From NCBI GenBank assembly GCA_963555705.1, contig OY743187.1, positions 14,770,133-14,834,132 of the forward strand: a stretch of DNA of 64,000 nucleotides, read 5' to 3'. This document shows, in pieces, positions 46,826-58,033 of the stretch. The notes beneath the pieces are model-generated. The model ran no database searches. It was not told the DNA's origin and saw only the letters and a list, made by a program, of their open reading frames with translations. Within the stretch, counting starts at the first letter, position 1. Each line of letters starts with the position of its first letter. The translations under genes were made by a program, and so were the position numbers. The DNA comes from Ligustrum vulgare. Lineage: Eukaryota; Streptophyta; Magnoliopsida; Lamiales; Oleaceae.

Positions 46826-48577
46826 TCATTTATAAGCCTCTATTTGTAGAAAATGTTTGGCATGCAAAAGTTGTTCATCCGAAAAAGCTTCATTGATTTC
46901 CTCTTCTTCCAACTCTTTAGATTGTTCAAAACTAGATAGATGAACGGCTATAAGATTATCCTCTCCCTTCTTATCACGGATCTCCAAATTAAATTCTTGC
47001 AAGAGAAGGACCCATCTAATCAATCTTGGTTTTGCATCATTCTTATCAAGCAAGTATTTTAGAGCGGATTGATCGGTATAAACAATTACCTTTGAGCCGA
47101 TGAGATAAGATCGAAATTTGTCAAAGGCAAAGACCACGACAAGCATCTCTTTCTTGGTTGTGGCATAGTTCCATTGAGCATCACTCAATGTTCGACTTGC
47201 ATAATAGATCATATGCAATATTTTACCTCTCCTTTACCCCAAAACTGCTCCCACGGCATAATCACTAGCATCGCACATGAGCTCAAATGGTAAGCTCCAA
47301 TCCGGGGCCACAATAATAGGAGTCGTGATAAACCTCTCCTTAAGAGTGTTGAAAGCCAAAAGACACTCTTGAGATAAATTGAAAGTCGTGTTCTTCTCAA
47401 GTAGAGAGCAAAGATGCTTAGTGATTTTAGAGAAATCTTTGATAAATCTCCTATAGAAATCGGCATGCCCCAAAAAGCTCCTTATGCCTTTCACCGAAGT
47501 AGGTGAAGGCAATTTCTCAATAACTTGGATTTTAGCTTTATCAACCTCAATTCCCCCTTTTGAAATCTGATGGCCAAGTACAATGTCTTCTTTCACCATA
47601 AAATGACATTTCTCCCAATTAAGTACTAGATTGGTTTCTTCACATCTTTTCAACACTAAATCAAGATTATCCAAGCATTCATTAAAAGAAGAACCAAAAA
47701 TCGAAAAATCATCCATGAATAGGTCTATGAATTTTTCCACCATGTCGAAGAATATGGCCATCATACAACGTTGAAAAGTAGTCGGTGCATTTTAAAGGTC
47801 AAACGGCATCCTCCTATAAGCAAAAGTCCCATATGGACATGTGAATGTGGTCTTCTCTTGATCTTCGGGGGCTATCAAAATTTGATTATAGTCCGAGTAT
47901 CCATCCAAGAAACAATAGTGGGAGTGCCCCGCCAACCTCTCAACCATTTGGTCAATAATGGGGAGAGGAAAGTGATCTTTTCTAGTGGCATTGTTCAACT
48001 TCCAGTAGTCAATGCACACTCGCCATCCAGTCACGGGCCTTGTAGGAATAAGCTCATTGTTCTCATTTTCAACCACAGTAACACCTCATTTCTTTGGAAC
48101 ACATTGGACGGGACTCACCCATGCACTATCCGATATTGGATAGATAATTCTTGCATCCAACCACTTCAATACCTCGACTTTTACCACTTCTTTCATGTTT
48201 GGATTTAGACGGTGTTGGTGCTCCACCGTTGGTTTAAAGTCGTCTTCCATGAGGATTTTATGCATGCATAGAGTAGGGCTAATACCCTTGATATCCGCCA
48301 TAGTCCACCCAATAGCCATTTTATGCATTTTCAACATCTTAAGTAGTTTTTCTTCCTCCACTTCATTTAACAAATTCGAGATAATAACCGGAAGAGTAGA
48401 AGAATCGCCCCAAGTATGCATACCCCAAATATGATGGAAGAAGTTTGAGTTCAAAATTTGGGGCTTGTTGAATGGAGGGCAGTGAATGAGAAGAGCTCTC
48501 TCCCAATTCTTCAAAATATGGCATCTTCTTGAAGGGATAAAATTTGGAAGCATCCAAGTGTTATGACATCCTTCCAA
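46826..48577 (-). pseudogene. Reverse transcriptase and RNase H of the Athila-like element
   Basis: From right to left: RT start (LDARIIYPISDSAWVSPVQC), WRVCIDYWKLNNATRKDHFP, the catalytic FMDDFSIFG (near 47700), then DFYRRFIKDFSKI and the RNase H region with FELMCDASDYAVGAVLG and [14 protein letters not shown]. Stops at about 48077 (after VPKK) and 47789 (after FDL) and a frame change near 47225 break it. The integrase that should follow is absent. Confidence 0.88.
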
Positions 48578-49247
48578 TTTCTAAATCATGCTCTCCCTTA
48601 GTGGTTATAGAGTGAGCAATGCAAGTCTCAAGAGGGTCCTTGGATGACCCATAGATGAATAATGTAGCCACTTCTTGATCAATGATGTCTACTCGGGAGC
48701 ATAAATTTACCTCGGCAGGATACTTAATGGATTTCATGATGTTGAATGTGATTTGTTCATCTTGAACCCTCAATATCAATTTTTCTCCTTGCACATCTAT
48801 TAGAGCCCGACCGGTTGCTAGGAAGGGTCTTCCCAAGATGATAGAGATATCAAGGTCTTCCTCCATGTAAAGAATGATAAAGTCGGCGGGGGAGATGAAT
48901 TTGCCTACCTTGATTAGCACATTCTCGATAATACCACGTGGGTGCTTAATAGAGAGATCGTCCAATTGTAATGAAACTGTGGTTGGCTTCACCCCTCCCA
49001 TGCCCAATCTCCTGAAAATAGACAAAGGCATCAAATTAATACTAGCACCAATATCACATAATGCTTTTCCAAAAGTTAAATCACCAATAGTGTAAGGAAT
49101 AGAAAAACTCCCTGGATCTATGATTTTTGGAGGCAATTTGTTTTGTAGTGTGGCACTGCATCCTTTCGTGAGCATCTCAGTTTCATGATCTTCTAGCCTC
49201 CTTTTGTTTGAACGAATGTCTTTCATGAACTTTGCGCAGCTAGGCAT
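48561..49247 (-). pseudogene. Aspartic protease region of the Athila-like element
   Basis: Open for 228 codons. It has the active-site block ALCDIGASINLMPLSIF (DIGA in place of the more common DTG/DLG) and the second conserved block ISIILGRPFLATGRALID. It is open but separated by frame breaks from gag and RT. Confidence 0.85.
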
Positions 49248-49252
49248 TTGTG

Positions 49253-50620
49253 CTAATGCATCGGCAAAGGATATGTTGATGTGAAGTTTCTTGAAGACTT
49301 CAAGAAATTTACCAAATTGTGCACCACTTTGTGCTTTTGGAGTCTTTGAGAAAAAGGAATGGGAGGCACATAAACTTTCACCGAAGTAGGCACCTTTGTT
49401 GAAGTTTCCCCACTTTCCTTAGATGTTGCATAATTTTCATTCGCCTCCTCAACATCTTCTTTACTTTTTGGATTAATCTCGAGTTGTGCCAAAGGTTGCT
49501 TTACCATAATTTTCGGTAATTAAATTCCACTTCTTGTAGTGATGGCTTGTACATTTTCCCTTGGATTAATCTAGATGTTGTTTGGAAAGGCTCCTTGTTG
49601 TCTCTCCGTCATCATTTTTTCCAATTCCCCAACTTGAGTCTCAAGATTTTTTATAGAAGCCGCTTGATTTTGGAGTATAGTATTGGTCTTGTTCATATAT
49701 TTCACGAGTATATCTTCAATAGAAGTCTTCTTCTCTTGGGGTAGTGGAGGTTGAACAAAACCTGGGGGTTGAACAAAACTGGGAGGCTTTACTTGATTTT
49801 GAGTGTTGGACCACGAAAAATTCAGATGATTTCTCCAACCCGGATTGTATGTGTTGGAGTAAGGATTGCCTTGTGGTCGGTTGAAATTTTGAGCATAATT
49901 TACTTGCTCATTTGAGGTCGAAGCCATTTTGAGCATGAGACATTCCTCAACCTTGTGTGTTACTCCATATACATCACAAATAGACATAGGAGGTACGGTT
50001 GGCCAAGTAGAATTGTGATTAGCCATCATCTCAAAGAGCTCAATTGCCTCATTAGGTGATTTTGTAGTGATAGCTCCATTGGAAGCCGAATCAACCGTTA
50101 CTCGACTAGATGGATTCATCCCAAGATAAAAATATTATACTTGCATTTGCTTGGAGAACCCATGGTTTGGGCATTTTCTCAACATCTCCTTGAATCTTTC
50201 CCATGCCTCATAAAAACATTCGGTGTCAAGTTGTCGAAATGTGGAGATATCATTTTTCATAGGAAAGTACTTTGTAGTGAAATTTTGAGCAAGATTCTCG
50301 GATAATCAAAGTTATTACACATCTCCAAAAATTGCGAGATGTGAGTAAATGGACTCTCCTCAGTCATTCCATAGAATTGTAGATGCCCCTTGAAGAGATT
50401 TATCACATCCGTCTTAAGATGAAAATTCGGACGCCCAAATGGGGGATATGTGATGCTTCCTCGATTTTGAATGATGAGAGGGACCATGAATTGCCTCATT
50501 GCTTTATCATCTTCATCAATAGCGGGATTTGCACCATCTTGGTTGTTATCGCCCATATTACCTTGTATTCTTTGTTGTTCAACTTGTTTCCTTCTTTCCT
50601 TAATCCTCCTCCTATAAGTT
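49253..50620 (-). pseudogene. Gag region of the Athila-like element
   Basis: Pieces in several frames. 50556-50257 has the gag core (FHLKTDVINLFKGHLQFYGM then EESPFTHISQFLEMCNNF). 50119-49571 has the Asn/Pro/Gln-rich C-terminal part with NPYSNTYNPGWRNHLNFSWS and a coiled-coil-like tail (TILQNQAASIKNLETQVGEL). 49507-49253 links to the protease. Stops between the pieces show inactivation. Confidence 0.82.
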
Positions 50621-50768
50621 CATGATCAAATGGAAGAATGTCCCAAGTCGGACATTGTTGCATAAATAAGGTAAGAGTACCTAGAAAATGAAAATAAAAA
50701 GAAGAAAGAGATGAGAATGAGAAGATAATTCAATTAACAAAAATCAATGCATTTAGTGCAAATAAAAT

Positions 50769-50789
50769 CAATCCCTAGCAACAGCGCCA
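50769..50789 (-). promoter_or_regulatory. Primer-binding site, Asp tRNA type
   Basis: On the minus strand TGGCGCTGTTGCTAGGGATT, close to the complement of the 3' end of plant Asp tRNA (TGGCGCCGTTGCCGGGG), six bases inside the LTR end. Confidence 0.8.
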
Positions 50790-50795
50790 AAAACT

Positions 50796-52383
50796 TGTTC
50801 GCTAAAATCATATACCACAAGTGCACGATTCGCGCTCAAGTAGTAAAGTGGACTTTGTAAGTCCGAATTATCGTACCTACGAGGATTGATTTACTTGTAA
50901 CTAAATTTGTTGATTTCATTTTAAAAGAAAAGTCAAGCAACACAAAAGTTTAATTTGATGATGATTAACTAGCTACTTGACATAAGTAAAAACATGATAA
51001 TATGAAAATTAGTTAACTAAAACTAATAGACAACAAAATAAAAACTAGAAAAGAAACTAGTTAATCAAAGTAACTTAATGATAACATAAACTTGATAATT
51101 AAAATAAGCTACATAACAAAAGACAATGTAAATTTAGTTTTCATAACTATACTAATTTCTTCTTTTCAAAAATCAATTATTGGTAGTTAATTAATCAACC
51201 AAATTACATGAAAAATTTTAAAATCACCTAACTTGTGTAGTAAATTCCAATTACAACTTAAAATAGTAACAAACATTGAAAAGCTACAAAGTATAAAACA
51301 ACATTCATAATCATAAATACATAAACATAAATACCCATAATTCAAAAATAACCTAAAATACTTGAATAACCTTAAACTAATCAAACTTTCCAACACAAAA
51401 ATATTAACCCATAATAAAATGACAACAACATTTAACAAATAACATAAACATATCAACAATACTCTAAATAAAGATTAAAAATAAGATAATGAAGAAAATT
51501 CCCTTTTTAGTAGAGTTTTAGAATAAATGCTCAAGTATTTCTTTACTTTAAATTAAATTCCTCTACCATACATTAATATTCTCAACAACTCAACACATAA
51601 TACCATAAATGTATCATAAATGTAATGTGTTCTTAGATAAAAAAAAAAATAATAATAAAAAAAAAAAAACAACAATAATAATAAGCTTGGAATTAAGGAG
51701 AGCAAGTAAAAACACAATAATTTCTTAACTTTAAAGCATTAAATAACAAGAGTTAGAGATAAATAATCAAAGAAAAATTAAGAAAAAAGGGCAAGAAAAA
51801 CCTAACCCTAGTTTTACTCATGTTTTGGTATTATACCACTCAAAAATACCAAAAAGAAAGTCAAAAACATAAAAATCAGTCTCAAATCTGCGTATACAGG
51901 GGTGCAAAATTCCGGAGAGCCATTTTCTCAGGTCCGTGTTATGGTTTGAGTCACTTTCGCCACTTGGTTCGAGCCAAGCGTTCGCGTGGTTCGGTTGGAG
52001 CTCCTTTTTGCAGCTTGGTCCTTTTCTAATTGCCATCACGTCCTCCATATTTTAATTCCGAGTAATTTAGTCCCCAAATTTTCATATTTCTTTCAAGTAG
52101 GTCATTCTAAAATTGCACTTTTTGTCCTTCAATGTTTGAAATCTTGCAATTTGGTCACTCGTTTAATTTGCGCAGCTCGTCCAAAACTTTTTGAAAGCGA
52201 AAAAAATGGTCCCCAAACTTGAAATTTCAGCATAATTTGTACTTCTTTTGTGATTTTTGGCATCAAACTTGAATCTTAACCTATTTAAATACAAAATATG
52301 CATGAATTAGTAAATATTTGCTCAAGATATTCCAAAATATGCTAACTTAAAGGTATAAAAAGTGTATAAAAATGCACTTAACA
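50796..52383 (-). repeat. 5' LTR of the Athila-like element
   Basis: On the minus strand it starts TGTTAAGTGCATTTTTATAC at 52383 and ends TTTTAGCGAACA at 50796, 1,588 bp. The inner end is well supported by the primer site; the outer end rests on the TGTTAAGTGC start. It includes A-rich runs (51630-51670) and words like GGTCCCCAAACTTGAAATTT (52207-52228) reminiscent of the copia-leader minisatellite. Confidence 0.72.
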
Positions 52384-52983
52384 CAATGTTTAATTTTTCA
52401 CTCCCTTTTTATTTCTTTGTGCAATGTTTAATCTTTCAATTAGTCTTAGGTGAGTATTCCTGCTAAGCTCTACTGTTTTTATATAATGTATAGATATAGA
52501 TATATAGATATAGTTATATAGAGTATATGTTGTTCACTGTGGGCAAGTATTTCTCTCCATTGGGGGGGTGTCAAGTGGGGCTCGATGGGCTCCACCTGAC
52601 GCCACTCCCCACCTGTCATGTGGCGGGTGGGAAGTTTTATGGTGCTCCCTTGGGACACCCTTGGAGCATCATAAAAGGACTGTGTGGAAGTTTTATGATA
52701 TTCCTTTGGGACATCCTTGAAGCACCATAGAAGGACTGTGTGTATATATATATATATACAAACATGTTTACTAAAATGAAATATTAAACAAACAAGAACA
52801 AACTTAAGTCCCATTATAAAGACAAAGACGCCATAATCAGCTTTTACCAGCTAACTTAAACAAAAAATCCCACTAACTTCCACTCCAACAAGTTTGTTGC
52901 TTAATGCCCTAACGTGGGCAGCTCAAATATGTGTTTGTTTGTGTTCTTAAAGTGAAAATTCTAGGTTTTAAAATAAATCAACT
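52384..52983. other. Spacer with a small GC-rich repeat
   Basis: 52540-52742 is GC-rich and contains two 56-bp tandem copies (52630-52685 and 52686-52741; GGAAGTTTTATG at each start, AAGGACTGTGTG at each end). A short TA run follows at 52743-52757. No gene. Confidence 0.65.
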
Positions 52984-53655
52984 TGTTGACCACAAAATCC
53001 GGATGGACCTTGAACCAATACGTCTCAGCTCCTCCCTCTTGAATACGTGGATCTCCTGCGCACTGTGACAAACAATCAGTTTACAAAGGGGGCCGAGGTG
53101 GCTCCCGTTTGCACTCCGATGCCTAAGTCACTACTCATTTTAGGCAAATATATATTGGGTGCGGGAAATATAAATGTGTAGAAGAGAGAAAAGGGAGTGA
53201 GAGAAATATAGAGTTAAGAGTGAGAAATTGCTAACCATTTACTTGGAGACGATTGTGCTTTATTTATAGTGGGACTTCTTGTCTCGGATTGCGACACGTG
53301 GCATACTTTACACTTGTCATCACCCTAACTTATGGATGTGACAATCTTGCTTTTCAACCGTAATCATTGCTACATTTCGTAGGGGATGGGCGCCTGTCAC
53401 GTCTGGGTACAGGCAGTGTCCCATCACTGACTTTATCTCTCTCTTCTGGTCAGCGCCATAAAGCGCCCAGGCTGAGTATAAAGCACATCGACTAGGGCGT
53501 TAACCAGGTCGGCTAAAGAGGTTTGCTTGACATACCATCTCGACATTCATCACAAGGTGATATTTTAGGCCTTAGCTGTGGGTCAAGGTCCGTTGGGCCA
53601 CCGTTGGGCCTTCGTTGGTGGGTCACTGTACCCTTCTTTGGGCCCGGATTCAACA
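52984..53655 (-). mobile_element. Solo LTR, 672 bp, with perfect 5-bp target duplication
   Basis: Read on the minus strand it starts TGTTGAATCCGGGCCC and ends GTGGTCAACA, with TGTTGA/TCAACA as terminal inverted repeat. It is flanked by CAACT on both sides (52979-52983, 53656-53660). A minus-strand TATAAATA lies near 53266. The downstream part has GACTTAGGCATCGGAGTGC, common in plant gypsy (Tat/Retand-like) LTRs. There is no second LTR or internal sequence, so it is the product of LTR-LTR recombination. Confidence 0.88.
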
Positions 53656-53660
53656 CAACT

Positions 53661-54810
53661 AAATAGGAAGATTTCAATTATTTCTTTTAATTTAACAATA
53701 AAAATATTGACATTTTTTGTAAAATAAAATAAAAAACAAAACAAAACAAAAAAATCCGCCTTCCTCAATTCTTCTCTCCCACACACATAGCATTAGCTGC
53801 TTAGCATAGATGCATGAAGACATGGGAAGAGATTGAAAATTGTCTGTTTGAGCCCTTATTTTTTGAGAAAATAGATTTTATAATGACTTTTTTGGAAAAG
53901 TGTAATTAAAAAGTAGAAAAAGTTTTGAATTTACATACAAATTATTTTATTGGAATAATGCATTTGTCTCGGACCGTGTTCTTGTCAATTTTTTGCTACA
54001 GTGATTTTGACTTTATGAGACTCAATAATATTAACTTTGCTCTCACAGCGCCTACAATATTTGACTGATGTCATTGTATTAAATCATAGTTTTTTGGCCA
54101 AAAACTCGATGCCAACTCTAGAGAAAAATAAAATTTTAAAAATGATGCTCAAATGGTCACAGAGTAAGAAAAATATTAGCAGAAAGTTCGCATATATTTA
54201 TTTAATAAATGCAACAGGATTTTGGAGTTTGGGAAAGTGCAAACCCGACAGGGAGACCTGTCTAGGAAAAACGGGGTGCATGCATTTTTACACGGTGACG
54301 GTGGGACACCGTTCACATGCTACCACACGAATCCAAAGTTTTTCCTTTCATTTACTTCTTAATTTACTTTTATAATTTCTTTCTGTATTCCCAATAGCAT
54401 CAACACTAATGTGTGTTGCAATTTTTTTTTTTTTTTTTTAATTTCAAACTCATTTTCAAATATGCATACATTCTAATACATAATTTTGTAAGTGAATTCT
54501 CATGTTTTCTCTACTATTTCAAAAATATCACTTTTCGCAAAATTTATTTTCAAAAATTTTGCACAAGATCATGTTAGAGAAATTATTTAGCCCCTGTTTA
54601 GTAAAAGTTTTTTTATTTATAAACAAATAATATAATATTTTCGAAGTAAAATGTATTGTTCAAAAGTGATTTGAGGATATGTGTGATTAAAAAGTAGAAA
54701 AAGTTCTGAAGTTTAATTACGTGCAAAATATTTTATCGTATAAATATGTGATTTAAAAATAAGTATGGTAGAAAATGAGTTTTAAACAAAAAGAGTTGTG
54801 ATTAAAAATG
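53661..54810. other. Non-coding stretch
   Basis: Contains a T-run (54423-54440) and a fragment of the TTTATAAAC-type dispersed repeat (54590-54800). An open frame of 112 codons at 54037-54375 has no family resemblance. Confidence 0.5.
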
Positions 54811-54815
54811 AGTTT

Positions 54816-54979
54816 TCTGAGTCCAAAATCGTAACAGCGGTATCAGATTTGTACCTATTTTTCTCAAAACATTTGATTCTTGTATTTTTATTGTTTGATT
54901 AATAAAGTGATTTGAAGTTTTTATATTTACTTCATACTTTGTGATATCTTTGTGGGATTTTGAGTCCAAAATCTTAACA
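54816..54979 (+). repeat. Truncated 5' LTR with duplicated end
   Basis: GAGTCCAAAATCGTAACA followed by a primer-site-like GGTATCAG (54839-54846) is directly followed by ATTTGTACCTATTTTTCTCA and a second LTR end (CCAAAATCTTAACA, ending 54979). The same ATTTGTACC block is inside the 3' LTR at 61132. Most of the LTR is deleted. Confidence 0.75.
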
Positions 54980-54980
54980 G

Positions 54981-54993
54981 TGGTATCAGAGCC
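54981..54993 (+). promoter_or_regulatory. Primer-binding site, initiator Met tRNA
   Basis: TGGTATCAGAGCC directly after the LTR end at 54979 (one base between). Confidence 0.88.
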
Positions 54994-55549
54994 TTAGGGT
55001 TCATGTGAATACGCCGATTACGACTCAGATTTTTTAGATCCAGAGTTTTTGTGGGTGGATCTATTGTTTTCTAGAAGTTCTATGTGGTTTTTCTCAAAAT
55101 GTTTTTGGGTTTCTGATTTCTTGGTGTTTCTTAAGAAACTTTGTTTGATTTCTTAAGATTTGAAAAATTCAAGTTGAAACGTTTTTGATCTTTGAAAATT
55201 TTAGTGAAAATTCTGAGATATGAAAATTTTTCAAAAAGTTTTCTTATTGAAAGCTTCGTAGTATTTTACGCTGAAAAATTTCACGAAACCCTAATTTTTC
55301 AAAATGGGGTTTTTTTCATTTCATGGTATATGTATCTTTGTTTTGAGTAAAAAATCAAAGGATTCGAGAACTCAGCTGAGAGTCTAAAGGAATCGCACAT
55401 CCTCTTGGTGGCTGAACTTCGTGCATGCAATTGGAACTTTGTGGTATTGATTCTTCGTGAAAAATTTGCAGTAACCCTAATGTTGCAAAGAGGTGATAAC
55501 TTTTGAAGAAGTTATTTCTTCAACAGATTCTAAAATCTGGCTTGTAGCA

Positions 55550-57935
55550 ATGTATGATGAAATTGACTCACTTTTGAAAAGTAAAACCTCAGTTCTTGTT
55601 TCTAAACTTGATAAGCAGAAACTTATATATTACAAATGAATTTTTAAAATAAAAGAAGGTGACTCTAAGGACTTAAAACCTAGATATAAGGTTAGGCTTG
55701 TAGCTAAAGAGTTTTCACAAAAGGAAGAAATTGATTATAATGAGATTTTTTCAACTATTGTCAAATATACTTCTATTAGGATTTTATTTGCATTAGTTGC
55801 TCAATACAGTCTTGAATTGGAACAAATAAATTTGAAAACAGTTTTCTTATATGGTTCACTTGATTAAACTATATATCACTACAAGAAAAATGATAATTAA
55901 TGATAATTTTTTAATGATAATTAACGATGATTTTTTTAACTACAAAAATAAATTTGTTGTTAAAATTAGTTTCTAACGTCAAACGGCTAAGATTCGAAGT
56001 TGAAAATTCGTCGTTTGAAATAGGAAATTGATGTCGTCATTAAAAAAATTAACAGTAAGATATTTATCATTAAATATGTACTTCAACGATAAAATATTTT
56101 TTGTCGTTGAATATGTTAAGGAAAAATTGGCGCCAAACTGTGTATTTTCCGCAATTTTTTTTGCCAACAAAATATGCCTTTTCTACGACAATGCGTATTC
56201 TTGTTAAAAAATATTAATCAACGACAAATTTATTTTGTTGTAAATATGATTATTTTATTTACATGTAATTAATTGGTCGTTGAAATTTCATCATTTATTT
56301 ATGTAATTTTTCAATTTTTATAACGACTAAATTCTTGTCATTGAATGTCCACTTTTAGCAACGACATGATTTTTCGTTCAATTTGTTAAGAAAAATTAGT
56401 CTCAATTATGTACTTTCCTAAAGAATTATTTATTTTGTAGAAAATATATATTTTGTACATCAAACTTGTTTAAAAATTAATCAATACTTTCTGAATATAA
56501 TTATTTTGTTATTAAACCATTATAAATATAATTATTTAGATTATAGATTATTTAATCACCTAAGAACACATGAAAAAAAATTACCTCTATTCAGACAAAA
56601 CTAAACAAAAGATCTACAGATAAATTTAAAAAAAAAAAATCATAACAAAAAATTGGCAATGTTTTTTCTCATTAAAAAAAAAGAAAAAGACAAAAAATAA
56701 ACAATTGTTTAAGAATTAATTGTTTTCGAGAATTTAGGCAAAAACATATTTTCTAGCAGTGTATGTGTGTCAGCCTAAGGACTTTGAAAAACCTGGAAAC
56801 CTTGTCAGTTTACTGAAAAAGTCTCTGTATGGCTTGAAACAGGCACCCAGATAGTGGTATAAAAGATTTGATACTTTTATACAAAATCTGAAATTTGTGA
56901 AAAGTCAATATGATCCATCTTTTTATTTTAAATGTTTCAATTCCTGTTATATGTACATGCTCTTGTATGTAGATGACATGTTAATAGCTGAACCTGACTT
57001 GAATGAGATTGTGATTCTTAAACAAAAAATTAGTTTTGAATTTGAAATGAGAGACTTGGGAAATTCTAGAAGAATTCTAGGAATGGATATTTTTAGAAGT
57101 AGAGAAACAGGAAAACTGATTCTAAATCAGAAAGCTTGAAAAGATTTTGAAAAAGTTTAACTTGTTTGATTCAAAAACCAGTTTCTTTACCTCTGCCTAG
57201 TCATTTGGAATTATCTGTTGAGCAATCACCTAAAACTATAGAAGAAGAAAATAAGATGATCAATGCACCTTATCAAAATGTTGTTGGATCTTTTATGTAT
57301 CTCATGGTCTGTACCAGACCTGATATTGCTTTTGCAGTACGTGTACTTAGCAGGTTTATGAGCAAACTGGTGAAACTCACTGGGAAGCCATGAAGTGTTT
57401 ATTTAGATATCTGAAAGGTACTTCAAACTTGAGCATTGTCTTTGAAAAACAAAATTGTGATTTCTGTCTTAAAGGTTTTGTTGATTCTGATTTTGCTGAA
57501 AATTTAGACAATAGGAAATCAACTTCTGCTTACTTCTTTGTGTTAAACGGTACCTGTGTGAGTTGGAAATGTCAACCGCAAAAATTAGTTGCACTTTCTT
57601 CTACAGAAGCTGAGTATATTTTGCTACTGATGATGTTAAAGAATCTATTTGGTTAAAGGGTCTGCTAGAAGAATTAGGACATTTTTGATAATCATGCAGT
57701 CGGTATTTGTACAGACAGTCAAAGTGCTTTATACTTAAGTAGAAATCCTGTATTTCATAATAGGTCTAAACATATAGATGTTAAGTTTTACTTCATTAGG
57801 AATGTTCTTGATAAATGAACTATAAAACTTGAGAAAATTGCAACTGAGTGTAATCCTGCTGATGCTAGAACAAAAGTTATACCATTTAACAAATTTAAAG
57901 ATGCTTTAAGGTTTCTAAATCTATTAGAATTTTAA
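55550..57935 (+). pseudogene. Copia reverse transcriptase/RNase H, interrupted
   Basis: RT begins right after a short leader (about 55550, YDEIDSLLKSKTS) with no gag, protease or integrase before it. The segment with RYKVRLVAKEFSQKEEIDYN lies before the CACTA insertion. After it come SLYGLKQAPR, the catalytic LLYVDDMLIAEPD (56960), RDLGNSRRILGMDIFRS, and the RNase H blocks ARPDIAF-like (57315), LFRYLKGTSNLSIVFEKQNC and WKCQPQKLVALSSTEAEY (57560-57615). Stops and frameshifts are present. Confidence 0.88.
55877..56761. mobile_element. Non-autonomous CACTA element, 885 bp, inside the copia RT
   Basis: Ends CACTACAAGAAAAATG and TTTCTAGCAGTG (inverted CACTGCTAGAAA), flanked by TAT on both sides (55874-55876, 56762-56764), the 3-bp duplication typical of CACTA/EnSpm. 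The interior is AT-rich with repeated AACGACAAAT-like words and no transposase. It divides the RT coding similarity exactly at its ends. Confidence 0.88.
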
Positions 57936-58033
57936 TACTACCTTCTGTGTTCTACAGGTGCTGCTAATCTAATTGAGGTGGAGATTGTAGATGCAATTGG
58001 GCCATTTTTGCAGCCCAAATAATGAAGTCCAGT

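Larger units (their letters stand above)
46826..52383 (-). mobile_element. Ty3/gypsy element, Athila/Tat-like, truncated at its 3' side
   Basis: On the minus strand the order is 5' LTR (52383-50796), Asp-tRNA-type primer site, gag, protease, reverse transcriptase, RNase H. The similarity stops near 46850; integrase, polypurine tract and 3' LTR are not in the window. Gag and protease sequences (CDIGASINLMPLSIFRRLGM) are typical of Athila-like plant elements. Several stops and frameshifts are present. Confidence 0.88.

Noticed and set aside
54037..54375. 112-codon frame
   Set aside because: No homology recognised, and no promoter, splice or terminal-repeat context.
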